Positions 1 to 7,387 of a stretch of DNA of 64,000 nucleotides are shown in pieces (positions within the stretch are counted from its first letter, which is position 1; every line of letters begins with the position of its first letter). Position numbers and translations under genes: made by a program. The DNA is from Streptomyces finlayi (lineage in GTDB: Bacteria > Actinomycetota > Actinomycetes > Streptomycetales > Streptomycetaceae), in the NCBI RefSeq assembly GCF_014216315.1, contig NZ_CP045702.1:4898001-4962000 (forward strand), written 5' to 3'. Below the pieces are notes generated by a model, which worked only from the letters and a program-made list of their open reading frames with translations, was not told the DNA's origin and did no database searches.

Positions 1-8
1 TGGCGCGT

Positions 9-629
9 GTGGCGGCGGGCAGGGGCGGGTACGACTGGCGGTTCGGCTCCGGCCGGATCAGCCTCGACCTGGTGGCGACGGGGACCGGGCCCTTGGGCGC
101 GTGCGAACAGTTCACCGGTCCTGGACCGCTCGCCGACTGGCTGGTGGCCGCCGGCCTGGTGCCGTGCGGCACGGTGCTCGCGGCGGTCGACGACACCTGG
201 GTCACCCGCTTCCGCCGGCTGCGCACGGACATCGGCCGGCTGCTCACCGCCGAACTCGGCGGCGGCGGGGACGACACCGCCCTGGAGCACGTCAACGCGC
301 TGGCCGCCGGGACCCCGCCGGGACTGCGCGCGGTACGGGCCGGTGGCGGCGCACTCACCCGCACCCTGAACGCCCCGCCCGTGTGCGGGGAACTGCTCGC
401 CGCCGTCGCCCGGGACTGCGTGGACCTGCTCACCGACCCGGCGGCCAGAGCGGCCCTGCGGCGCTGCGAGGGCGAGACCTGCCGTCGCCTCTACCTCGAC
501 ACCTCACGGGGGCACCGGCGCCGCTGGTGCTCCAGCGAGGTCTGCGGGAACCGGGAACGGGTCGCCCGCCACCGCCGCAGGACGGCCGCCCTCGTGGACG
601 GGTCCCAAAAGAATCTCGCGCCGGACTGA
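9..629 (+). CDS. CGNR zinc-finger domain protein (ABATE type)
   Basis: About 206 residues from a GTG near the window edge; the true start could lie upstream of base 1. The N-terminal half looks like the ABATE domain (conserved start around FGSGRISLDLVAT). The C-terminus carries the CGNR zinc finger: a Cys-x4-Cys pair followed by WCSSEVCGNR and an Arg-rich tail. The family is thought to be DNA-binding transcriptional regulators with a stress-related N-terminal domain. The family call is solid, but no target or ligand can be read from the sequence. Confidence 0.8.
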   Translation: MAAGRGGYDWRFGSGRISLDLVATGTGPLGACEQFTGPGPLADWLVAAGLVPCGTVLAAVDDTWVTRFRRLRTDIGRLLTAELGGGGDDTALEHVNALAAGTPPGLRAVRAGGGALTRTLNAPPVCGELLAAVARDCVDLLTDPAARAALRRCEGETCRRLYLDTSRGHRRRWCSSEVCGNRERVARHRRRTAALVDGSQKNLAPD

Positions 630-696
630 ATGGTCCGGCGTCCGGCCCCGTACTGATGGTCGAAAGGCTCGACAGGGTCTCGACCGGGAGGTTCGG

Positions 697-1284
697 GTGC
701 GCAAGGATGCGGCCGTGGCCGATGACCGTCCGCACAGGGCTCGACATCGCAGTGAGCCGCCCCGCACCGCCTCCGACGTCCCCGACGAGGAGCTGATGCG
801 GGCGCTCTACCGCGAACACGCCGGGCCGCTGCTCGCCTACGTGCTCCGCCTCGTGGCGGGGGACAGGCAGCGCGCCGAGGACGTGGTGCAGGAGACGCTC
901 ATCCGTGCCTGGAAGAACGCCGGTCAGCTCAACCGGGCCACCGGCTCCGTACGCCCCTGGCTGGTGACGGTCGCCCGACGGATCGTCATCGACGCCCACC
1001 GCAGCCGGCAGGCCCGGCCGCGCGAGGTCGATCCGTCGCCGCTGGAGGTCATTCCCGCGGAGGACGAGATCGACAAGGCGCTGTGGCTGATGACGCTCTC
1101 GGACGCGCTGGACGATTTGAGCCCCGCGCACCGGGAAGCATTGGTCGAGACCTATTTCCGTGGACGTACGGTCAACGAGGCCGCCGAGGTGCTCGGAATA
1201 CCCAGCGGGACCGTGCGCTCCCGGGTCTTCTACGCACTCCGTTCCATGAAGCTCGTACTCGAAGAGAGGGGGATCACGGCATGA
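697..1284 (+). CDS. sigU: ECF-family RNA polymerase sigma factor (SigU-like)
   Basis: A 195-residue ECF sigma factor started by GTG with GGGAGG six bases upstream. Region 2 spans about residues 30-100, including the DVVQETLIRAWK helix that contacts core polymerase and the -10 element. Region 4 (about 130-185) has the helix-turn-helix around VNEAAEVLGIPSGTVRSRV. The stop overlaps the start of the next gene in ATGA, so sigma and anti-sigma are translationally coupled. The neighbours (anti-sigma, HelD helicase, malic enzyme, hup) match the order around sigU in S. coelicolor as I remember it, where it is linked to differentiation and secretion. The family is certain; the symbol rests on synteny. 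Confidence 0.85.
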   Translation: MRKDAAVADDRPHRARHRSEPPRTASDVPDEELMRALYREHAGPLLAYVLRLVAGDRQRAEDVVQETLIRAWKNAGQLNRATGSVRPWLVTVARRIVIDAHRSRQARPREVDPSPLEVIPAEDEIDKALWLMTLSDALDDLSPAHREALVETYFRGRTVNEAAEVLGIPSGTVRSRVFYALRSMKLVLEERGITA

Positions 1285-2177
1285 GCGACCACGAATGGCA
1301 GCCATTCGGGCCCCGCCCCACCGGCCCCCGCGGCCCCTCGGGGCCCGCAGGCCCGTCCCGCGGAGCCTCCGGGCCGCCCCACCGCCCCTCCGGCCCCTTC
1401 GAGCACCCCGTGGAGGGGCCTGGCCACGACGCCGCCGGTGCCTATGTCCTGGGCATCCTGGACGAGGCCGGGGCGAGCGCCTTCGAGGCGCATCTCGCGC
1501 ACTGCGCGCTGTGCACCGCCCACCTCGACGAGTTCGCCGGCCTCGAACCCCTGCTCGCGATGCTCTCCGAGGCGCCCGCGGCCCACCCGGGCGCCCGCCC
1601 CGTCCCGCACGTGCCCGAGCCGCCCGCCCCCGCTTTGCTCGGCCGGCTCGTCGACGAGGTGGCGCGGAAGCGGGACCTGCGCCGCCGGCGCGGCCGGTAT
1701 CTGCTGGCGGCTGCCGCCGCGGTGATCATCGCGGGTCCCGTGATCGCCGTCATGGCCACCGCAGGCGACGACGGCGGGCGGTCCGTGGCGGCGGGCGACC
1801 CGCATCCCACCAGCCCGGCCGAGGACGCCTTCTTCCACCACATGAAGGAGAAGACGACGGCCACCGACCCCACCACCGGCGTGGACGCCACCGTCGGCAT
1901 GGAGTCCAAGGCCTGGGGGACCCACACCGTCCTCCGGCTCAAGAACGTCAAGGGCCCCGAGAAGTGCAGTCTCGTCGCCGTCTCCAAGTCCGGCGACGAG
2001 GAGGTCGTCACCTCCTGGTCCGTACCGAAATGGGGGTACGGGATCGAGGACTCCCCGCACCCCTCCGCGACGTCCCCCCTGTACGTGCACGGCGGTGCGG
2101 CGATGGCCCGCGACGACATCGACCACTTCGAGGTACGGACCTTCGACGGTGAGCGGCTGGTGGAGATCGGCGCGTGA
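1281..2177 (+). CDS. zinc-binding anti-sigma factor, membrane anchored (RsuA-like)
   Basis: Starts at the ATG overlapping the sigma stop by 4 bp and encodes 298 residues. A Pro/Gly-rich N-terminus leads into a ZAS/zf-HC2 domain with HDAAGAYVLGILDEAG, then HLAHCALC (H-x3-C-x2-C), which clamps the cognate ECF sigma factor. A single hydrophobic segment (YLLAAAAAVIIAGPVIAVMA) follows at about residues 143-162, so the ~130-residue C-terminal part is probably extracytoplasmic and could sense the envelope signal. The assignment as the partner of the upstream sigma factor follows from coupling and domain order. Confidence 0.88.
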   Translation: MSDHEWQPFGPRPTGPRGPSGPAGPSRGASGPPHRPSGPFEHPVEGPGHDAAGAYVLGILDEAGASAFEAHLAHCALCTAHLDEFAGLEPLLAMLSEAPAAHPGARPVPHVPEPPAPALLGRLVDEVARKRDLRRRRGRYLLAAAAAVIIAGPVIAVMATAGDDGGRSVAAGDPHPTSPAEDAFFHHMKEKTTATDPTTGVDATVGMESKAWGTHTVLRLKNVKGPEKCSLVAVSKSGDEEVVTSWSVPKWGYGIEDSPHPSATSPLYVHGGAAMARDDIDHFEVRTFDGERLVEIGA

Positions 2178-2242
2178 GCCTGCGGGCGCGCCGGGGGACA
2201 CCTTCCGACGCGCAATCGCAATGCTGGTCACAGGTGCGGAGC

Positions 2243-2297
2243 GGGCCCCCTTTCGCGTACGGTTGACGGCTGCTCTATGCACGTCAGAAGGGGGCCC
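2243..2297 (+). promoter_or_regulatory. inverted repeat that pairs with the helD ribosome binding site
   Basis: GGGCCCCCTT (2243-2252) is perfectly complementary to AAGGGGGCCC (2288-2297). The second arm contains the AAGGGGG Shine-Dalgarno of the following GTG at 2300. A leader folded this way would hide the ribosome binding site. A possible -35 (TTGACG, 2263) lies between the arms, so whether both arms are transcribed depends on the unknown start site. Confidence 0.5.
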
Positions 2298-2299
2298 CG

Positions 2300-4687
2300 G
2301 TGGCCGCGCAGGATGCCGCTGTCGATTCGTTGCGGGACCGGGAAATCGGTGTCGAGCAAGAACATCTGGACCGGGTTTACCACCGCCTCGAAGAGAAGAT
2401 CGACGAGGCGGAATTTCTCATGCACGACGCCGTGAAGAGGGGCCAGGTCGGTACGCCGGGGGCGCTCGCCGAGCGCGACGCCCAGGTCTTCCGCGCCGGG
2501 GTGCACCTCAACCGGCTGAACAACGAGTTCGAGGACTTCCTCTTCGGGCGGATCGATCTGCTGCTCGGCAAGGACGGTGAACGCGGCCCGGACGGCGCCT
2601 TCACCTCCGTCGAGCCCGCCGACGACGCCGTACGTCCGGACAACACCGCGCACATCGCCGAGACGCTCCACATCGGCCGCATCGGGGTCCTCGACTCCGA
2701 CTACGCGCCGCTGGTGATCGACTGGCGGGCCCCGGCGGCGGCGCCGTTCTACCGCTCGACGCCCAAGGAGCCGGGCAGGGTCGTACGCCGACGGGTCATC
2801 CGCTCCAAGGGCCGCAAGGTCCTCGGTGTCGAGGACGACCTGATGCGCCCGGAGCTCACCGCCCGCCTGGGCGGCGACACGCTGCCCGTCATCGGCGACG
2901 GTGCGCTGATGGCCGCACTCGGCCAGGCCCGCAGCCACACCATGCGGGACATCGTCTCGTCCATCCAGGCCGAGCAGGACATGGTGATCCGGGCCCCCGC
3001 CGCCTCCGTCACGGAGGTCTCCGGAGGCCCCGGCACCGGCAAGACCGCGGTCGCCCTGCACCGGGCCGCGTATCTGCTCTACCAGGACCGGCGCCGGTAC
3101 GCGGGCGGCATCCTCGTCGTCTCGCCGACCCCGCTCCTGGTCGCCTACACCGAGGGCGTGCTGCCCTCGCTCGGCGAGGAGGGCCAGGTCGCGATCCGCG
3201 CGGTCGGCTCGCTGTCCGACGAGGCGTCGGGCGTCGAGGGCGCCACCACCTACGACGAACCGGCCGTCGCCCGTATCAAGGGCTCGTCCCGGATGCTCCA
3301 TGTGCTGCGCAAGGCGGCACGCGGGGCGCTGGAGCAGCCCAGGGCGCAGCCGGCGTCCCAGGACGGCCAGTTGTCGTTCGGGGACGAGGAGCAGGAGCAG
3401 GAGCAGGCACGGCCCGTCGGCACCCCCACCCGGCTCCGGGTGGTCGCCTTCGGCGCCCGCGTCGAGCTGAACGCCGACGAGCTCCAGCGCATCCGCAACA
3501 ACGTGCTCAGCGGCACGGCGCCCGTCAACCTGCTGCGCCCCCGTGCCCGCAAGCTGCTGCTGGACGCCCTGTGGACCAAGTCCTCGGGCCGGGGCCGCTA
3601 CACCGACCCGGAACTCGTCGCCGAACTGCGTTCCTCCTTCGACGAGGACGTCTCCACCGAGACGCCCTTCCTCACCTTCCTCAACGACTGGTGGCCCGAG
3701 CTCACGCCCCGCAGGGTGCTGGCCACGATGGCCGACGAGCGCCGGCTCGGCCGGTGGGCCCGCCGCATCCTCAACCAGGGCGAGGTGCGACGGCTTGCCC
3801 GCTCCCTCAAGCGGCTCGACAGCGAGGGCCAGGGCCCGCTCTCGGTCCACGACGTCGCGCTGCTCGACGAGCTGCAGACCCTGATCGGCACCCCGAACCG
3901 GCCCAAGCGCAGGCGCGAGTACGACCCGCTGGACCATCTCACCGGTCTCGAGGAGCTGATGCCGCAGCGCGAGGAGACCCAGTGGGAGCGGGCCGAGCGG
4001 CTGGCGGCGGAGCGTACGGAGTACGCCCACGTCATCGTCGACGAGGCGCAGGACCTGACGCCCATGCAGTGGCGGATGGTCGGCCGCCGGGGCCGGCACG
4101 CCACCTGGACGATCGTCGGCGACCCGGCGCAGTCCTCCTGGTCCGACCCGGACGAGGCGGCGGCGGCCCGGGACGAGGCGCTCGGCAGCCGCCCCCGCCG
4201 CCGTTTCACCCTCACGGTCAACTACCGCAACCCGGCGGAGATCGCCGAGCTGGCGGCGAAGGTGCTCGCCCTCGCGATGCCGGGCATGGAGTCCCCGGCG
4301 GCGGTCCGCTCGACCGGTGTGGAGCCGCGCTTTCAGCCGGTACGGGACGGGGACCTGGCCGGCACGGTCCGCGAGGAGGCGCGCAGGCTGCTCTCCGAGG
4401 TGGACGGGACCATCGGCGTGGTCGTCGCCATGAACCGCCGTGCCCAGGCACGCGAGTGGCTCGCGGAGCTCGGGGAGCGCGTGGTGGCGCTCGGCAGCCT
4501 GGAGGCGAAGGGCCTGGAGTACGACGCCACGGTCGTCGTCTCGCCCGCCGAGATCGCCGACGAGTCACCGGCCGGCCTGCGGGTGCTGTACGTGGCGCTG
4601 ACCCGGGCCACGCAGCAGCTCACCGTGGTGTCGGGGGAGCGTGACGTGCCGGACGAGGACGGGGTGCCGGACCTGCTGAGGGACTGA
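2300..4687 (+). CDS. HelD-type UvrD/Rep-family ATPase (RNA polymerase-recycling helicase-like)
   Basis: A 795-residue SF1 protein. The coiled N-terminal arm (residues 1-60) is typical of HelD, which inserts into RNA polymerase channels and removes stalled polymerase from DNA. Walker A is GGPGTGKTAVALHR near residue 242; motif II is VIVDEAQDLTP near 580; motifs V/VI are LEAKGLEYD and LYVALTRA near 735-770. Start is GTG 2300 with a strong AAGGGGG site. Some streptomycete paralogues (HelR) confer rifamycin tolerance; I did not find the rifampicin-associated element that marks those genes, so general HelD function is the safer call. Confidence 0.85.
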   Translation: MAAQDAAVDSLRDREIGVEQEHLDRVYHRLEEKIDEAEFLMHDAVKRGQVGTPGALAERDAQVFRAGVHLNRLNNEFEDFLFGRIDLLLGKDGERGPDGAFTSVEPADDAVRPDNTAHIAETLHIGRIGVLDSDYAPLVIDWRAPAAAPFYRSTPKEPGRVVRRRVIRSKGRKVLGVEDDLMRPELTARLGGDTLPVIGDGALMAALGQARSHTMRDIVSSIQAEQDMVIRAPAASVTEVSGGPGTGKTAVALHRAAYLLYQDRRRYAGGILVVSPTPLLVAYTEGVLPSLGEEGQVAIRAVGSLSDEASGVEGATTYDEPAVARIKGSSRMLHVLRKAARGALEQPRAQPASQDGQLSFGDEEQEQEQARPVGTPTRLRVVAFGARVELNADELQRIRNNVLSGTAPVNLLRPRARKLLLDALWTKSSGRGRYTDPELVAELRSSFDEDVSTETPFLTFLNDWWPELTPRRVLATMADERRLGRWARRILNQGEVRRLARSLKRLDSEGQGPLSVHDVALLDELQTLIGTPNRPKRRREYDPLDHLTGLEELMPQREETQWERAERLAAERTEYAHVIVDEAQDLTPMQWRMVGRRGRHATWTIVGDPAQSSWSDPDEAAAARDEALGSRPRRRFTLTVNYRNPAEIAELAAKVLALAMPGMESPAAVRSTGVEPRFQPVRDGDLAGTVREEARRLLSEVDGTIGVVVAMNRRAQAREWLAELGERVVALGSLEAKGLEYDATVVVSPAEIADESPAGLRVLYVALTRATQQLTVVSGERDVPDEDGVPDLLRD

Positions 4688-4781
4688 GCGGGCGAGCCCG
4701 GCCGGGGAGCCGCCGCGGCTGAATTCCGGTCATCCTGCGATGCGGGAATCACTTCCCGGGGGTCTTTGTTAGCCTGGTGAT

Positions 4782-4923
4782 GGCACCGGCTCGATCCAAG
4801 CCCCCGGGCCCAACCTTCGTCGCTTCGAGCGACCACTTGCCGCGAGGCGAGCATGGCGGGTCGGTGCCACCTAAGTGAAGAAGACAGGCCCGCGTCACCT
4901 TCCGGTGGCGCGGGTCTGTTTTT
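4782..4923 (+). ncRNA. candidate structured small RNA or structured 3' UTR with own terminator
   Basis: The interval between helD and the malic enzyme gene holds a compact structure. A closing stem TGGCACCG (4781-4788) pairs with CGGTGCCA (4862-4869) and encloses several hairpins, including the perfect GTCGCT-tcg-AGCGAC. A canonical terminator (4884-4923) follows directly. A TAGCCT -10-like hexamer sits at 4770-4775, just upstream. No good ORF lies here. I do not recognise a named RNA family; it could be an sRNA, an attenuating riboswitch-like element or the 3' end of the helD transcript. Confidence 0.5.
4884..4923 (+). terminator. Rho-independent terminator
   Basis: Arms ACAGGCCCGCGTCACC and GGTGGCGCGGGTCTGT pair over 16 bp with two G-U pairs around a TTCC loop, followed by a run of five T. 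This is the most canonical terminator in the window. Confidence 0.9.
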
Positions 4924-5132
4924 CGTTCCGGAGGCGGTTCACGAGGGGGTGGGGTCACGAGGGGGTGGGGCTTCCACCGACGACCCCCCTTCTCGTATGG
5001 TGGAAACTAATTTCCGATGGGTGGCAGTCATTACCGGCTACCCGCCGGTAGGTGCGACGATCGGTAAGCATGACCGCGGCGAGTGCCGCGGGCACGCGGC
5101 AATGAAGCTAAGGGAAAGCGAAGGACTCGGCC
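4924..5132 (+). promoter_or_regulatory. leader and promoter region of the malic enzyme gene
   Basis: No gene is seen. A 15-bp direct repeat (CACGAGGGGGTGGGG, 4940-4954 and 4956-4970) precedes a locally A/T-rich stretch (TATGGTGGAAACTAATTTCC, about 4997-5016), which is the likeliest promoter area. AAGGGAAAGCGAAGGA upstream of ATG 5133 supplies the ribosome binding site. Confidence 0.35.
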
Positions 5133-6569
5133 ATGGCAACGGCGCCCAGCGTCTCGTACTCGATGACGGTCAGGCTGGAGGTGCCCGCGAGCGGCACAGC
5201 GGTCTCCCAGCTCACCACGGCCGTGGAGTCCTCCGGAGGTTCGGTCACCGGCCTCGACGTGACCGCTTCCGGCCACGAGAAGCTGCGGATCGATGTCACC
5301 ATCGCGGCCTCCTCCACGTCGCACGCGGACGAGATCGTCGAAGGCCTGCGCGACATCGAAGGTGTGGTGCTCGGCAAGGTCTCCGACCGTACGTTCCTGA
5401 TGCACCTCGGCGGCAAGATCGAGATGGCGTCCAAGCACCCCATCCGCAACCGTGACGACCTCTCGATGATCTACACCCCGGGTGTCGCCCGTGTGTGCAT
5501 GGCGATCGCCGAGAACCCCGAGGACGCACGCCGCCTCACCATCAAGCGCAACTCCGTCGCAGTTGTGACGGACGGCTCCGCGGTGCTCGGTCTCGGGAAC
5601 ATCGGTCCGATGGCCGCGCTCCCCGTGATGGAGGGCAAGGCGGCCCTGTTCAAGCGCTTCGCCGGCATCGACGCATGGCCCATCTGCCTGGACACCCAGA
5701 ACACCGACGAGATCGTCGCCATCGTCCGCGCGATCGCCCCCGGCTTCGCGGGCATCAACCTGGAGGACATCTCCGCACCCCGCTGCTTCGAGATCGAGGC
5801 GCGGCTGCGCGAGGCCCTGGACATCCCCGTCTTCCACGACGACCAGCACGGCACCGCCATCGTCGTCCTGGCCGCCCTCACCAACGCCCTGCGCGTGGTG
5901 ACCAAGGACATCGGGGACGTACGGGTCGTCATGTCCGGCGCGGGAGCGGCCGGTACGGCCATCCTGAAGCTGCTCATCGCCGCGGGCGTCAAGCACGCCG
6001 TCGTCGCCGACATCCACGGTGTGGTGCACGCGGGCCGCCAGGACCTGGTGTCCGCCGACCCCGACTCGCCGCTGCGGTGGATCGCGGACAACACCAACCC
6101 GGAGGGCGTCACCGGAACCCTCAAGGAGGCCGTCCTCGGCGCGGACGTCTTCATCGGCGTCTCCGCCCCCAACGTCCTGAACGGCGAGGACGTGGCCGCC
6201 ATGGCGGACGGTGCGATCGTGTTCGCGCTCGCGAACCCGGACCCCGAGATCGAGCCCGCGATCGCCCGTCAGACGGCGGCGGTTGTCGCGACCGGCCGCT
6301 CGGACTTCCCCAACCAGATCAACAACGTGCTGGTCTTCCCGGGCGTCTTCCGCGGCCTGCTGGACGCTCAGTCCCGCACCGTCAACACCGAGATGATGCT
6401 CGCCGCCGCCGGCGCCCTCGCGGACGTCGTCGCCGAGGACGAGCTGAACGCGAACTACATCATCCCCTCGGTCTTCAACGACAGGGTCGCCGGAGCCGTC
6501 GCGGGGGCCGTCCGTGCCGCCGCGAAGGCCGCCGGCGCCGCCGTCGAGAGTTCCTCGGACCTCGGCTGA
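5133..6569 (+). CDS. NAD(P)-dependent malic enzyme with N-terminal ACT domain
   Basis: A 478-residue cytosolic enzyme that oxidatively decarboxylates malate to pyruvate. Residues 1-90 look like an ACT ligand-binding domain (VSYSMTVRLEV ... GGSVTGLDV). The malic N-domain follows, with IYTPGVARVC, the catalytic-region KRNSVAVVTDGSAVLGLGN and FHDDQHGTAIV. The nucleotide-binding GAGAAGTAILKLL lies near residue 270. The ACT domain suggests allosteric control by an amino acid or related small molecule. It stands alone between terminators. Confidence 0.92.
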   Translation: MATAPSVSYSMTVRLEVPASGTAVSQLTTAVESSGGSVTGLDVTASGHEKLRIDVTIAASSTSHADEIVEGLRDIEGVVLGKVSDRTFLMHLGGKIEMASKHPIRNRDDLSMIYTPGVARVCMAIAENPEDARRLTIKRNSVAVVTDGSAVLGLGNIGPMAALPVMEGKAALFKRFAGIDAWPICLDTQNTDEIVAIVRAIAPGFAGINLEDISAPRCFEIEARLREALDIPVFHDDQHGTAIVVLAALTNALRVVTKDIGDVRVVMSGAGAAGTAILKLLIAAGVKHAVVADIHGVVHAGRQDLVSADPDSPLRWIADNTNPEGVTGTLKEAVLGADVFIGVSAPNVLNGEDVAAMADGAIVFALANPDPEIEPAIARQTAAVVATGRSDFPNQINNVLVFPGVFRGLLDAQSRTVNTEMMLAAAGALADVVAEDELNANYIIPSVFNDRVAGAVAGAVRAAAKAAGAAVESSSDLG

Positions 6570-6615
6570 GGCACGCCCTCCGCGCAGGCCGGCCACGGCC
6601 CGTGCGGAGGGTGCC
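6570..6615 (+). terminator. terminator of the malic enzyme gene
   Basis: GGCACGCCCTCCGC and GCGGAGGGTGCC pair with a two-base bulge immediately after the stop. There is no T tract, as is common in Streptomyces. Confidence 0.65.
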
Positions 6616-6945
6616 CTGCCTCACACGCGGCCGCCGTACGGCGCGTCGTGGGTCGCGGCGTCCCAAACGCCCCTTTAGGGTGGCGGGCAGCGGGCCCCTC
6701 AGGGCCCGGCATCCGCTGCGGACCGCTTCAGGGAGTCGACGGAACGTCACTACGCGCAAGCCGTGGCGCTTTTCGTGTGACTCCGGAGGGTTCCGGATTG
6801 GCTTTCCCGCCGCTGGTGGGGGCAGGATGCGTATTCGGGCGAGAGGGTCTGACATCAGACCCGGGTCCGGGGACTGTCAGAGGGCCCTGGCAGCATCGGC
6901 TTCGATCTCACGCCTCACAGGCAAGAAGAACACGGGAGTACAAAC
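6616..6945 (+). promoter_or_regulatory. upstream region of hup
   Basis: About 330 bp without a convincing gene. It contains a GGGCCCCTCAGGGCCC hairpin near 6691 and the palindromic GGGTCTGACATCAGACCC near 6845. A purine-rich AAGAAGAACACGGGAG precedes the ATG. The palindrome is a candidate operator; I cannot place the promoter. Confidence 0.3.
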
Positions 6946-7227
6946 ATGAACCGCAGTGAGCTGGTGGCCGCCCTGGCCGACCGCGCCGAGGTGACTCGCA
7001 AGGACGCCGACGCCGTGCTGGCCGCGCTCGCCGAGACCGTCGGAGAGATCGTCGCCAAGGGCGACGAGAAGGTCACCATCCCCGGCTTCCTGACCTTCGA
7101 GCGCACCCACCGTGCCGCTCGCACCGCTCGGAACCCGCAGACCGGCGACCCGATCAACATCCCCGCCGGTTACAGCGTGAAGGTCTCCGCGGGCTCGAAG
7201 CTCAAGGAAGCCGCCAAGGGCAAGTAA
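6946..7227 (+). CDS. hupA: HU-family DNA-binding protein
   Basis: A 93-residue nucleoid protein: helical N-terminus beginning MNRSELVAALADRAEV, the conserved GFLTFERTHRAARTARNPQTG arm and a basic C-terminus. The length matches the short HU of streptomycetes; the developmental HupS type has a long Lys/Ala-rich tail that is absent here. It binds and bends DNA non-specifically. A compound terminator sits between it and the convergent murA. Confidence 0.95.
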   Translation: MNRSELVAALADRAEVTRKDADAVLAALAETVGEIVAKGDEKVTIPGFLTFERTHRAARTARNPQTGDPINIPAGYSVKVSAGSKLKEAAKGK

Positions 7228-7243
7228 GGCCCTGAGCAGCAAA

Positions 7244-7362
7244 CGAAGAGCGGTCACCCCGTGGGGGTGGCCGCTCTTCGGCGTCCACGGCCCTCAGAGG
7301 GCCCTCTGAGGGCCGTGGACGCCGAACGGCGGTGACTCCCCCTCAGAGGGAGCCACCGCCGT
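7244..7362. terminator. compound bidirectional terminator with a 50-bp perfect palindrome
   Basis: Three successive hairpins separate convergent hup and murA: 7244-7280 (17-bp stem, GTG loop), 7277-7326 (perfect palindrome with 25-bp arms and no loop) and 7326-7362 (15-bp stem with one mismatch). They share arm bases, so alternative folds compete. The role as a two-way transcription barrier is inferred from position. Confidence 0.8.
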
Positions 7363-7387
7363 CCGTACAGTGCCGTTGTGCGCCTCG

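Noticed and set aside
2178..2300. Rifampicin-associated element (RAE) marking a HelR-type gene
   Set aside because: Looked for the conserved long inverted repeat upstream of helD; only the different GGGCCCCCTT repeat overlapping the ribosome binding site was found.
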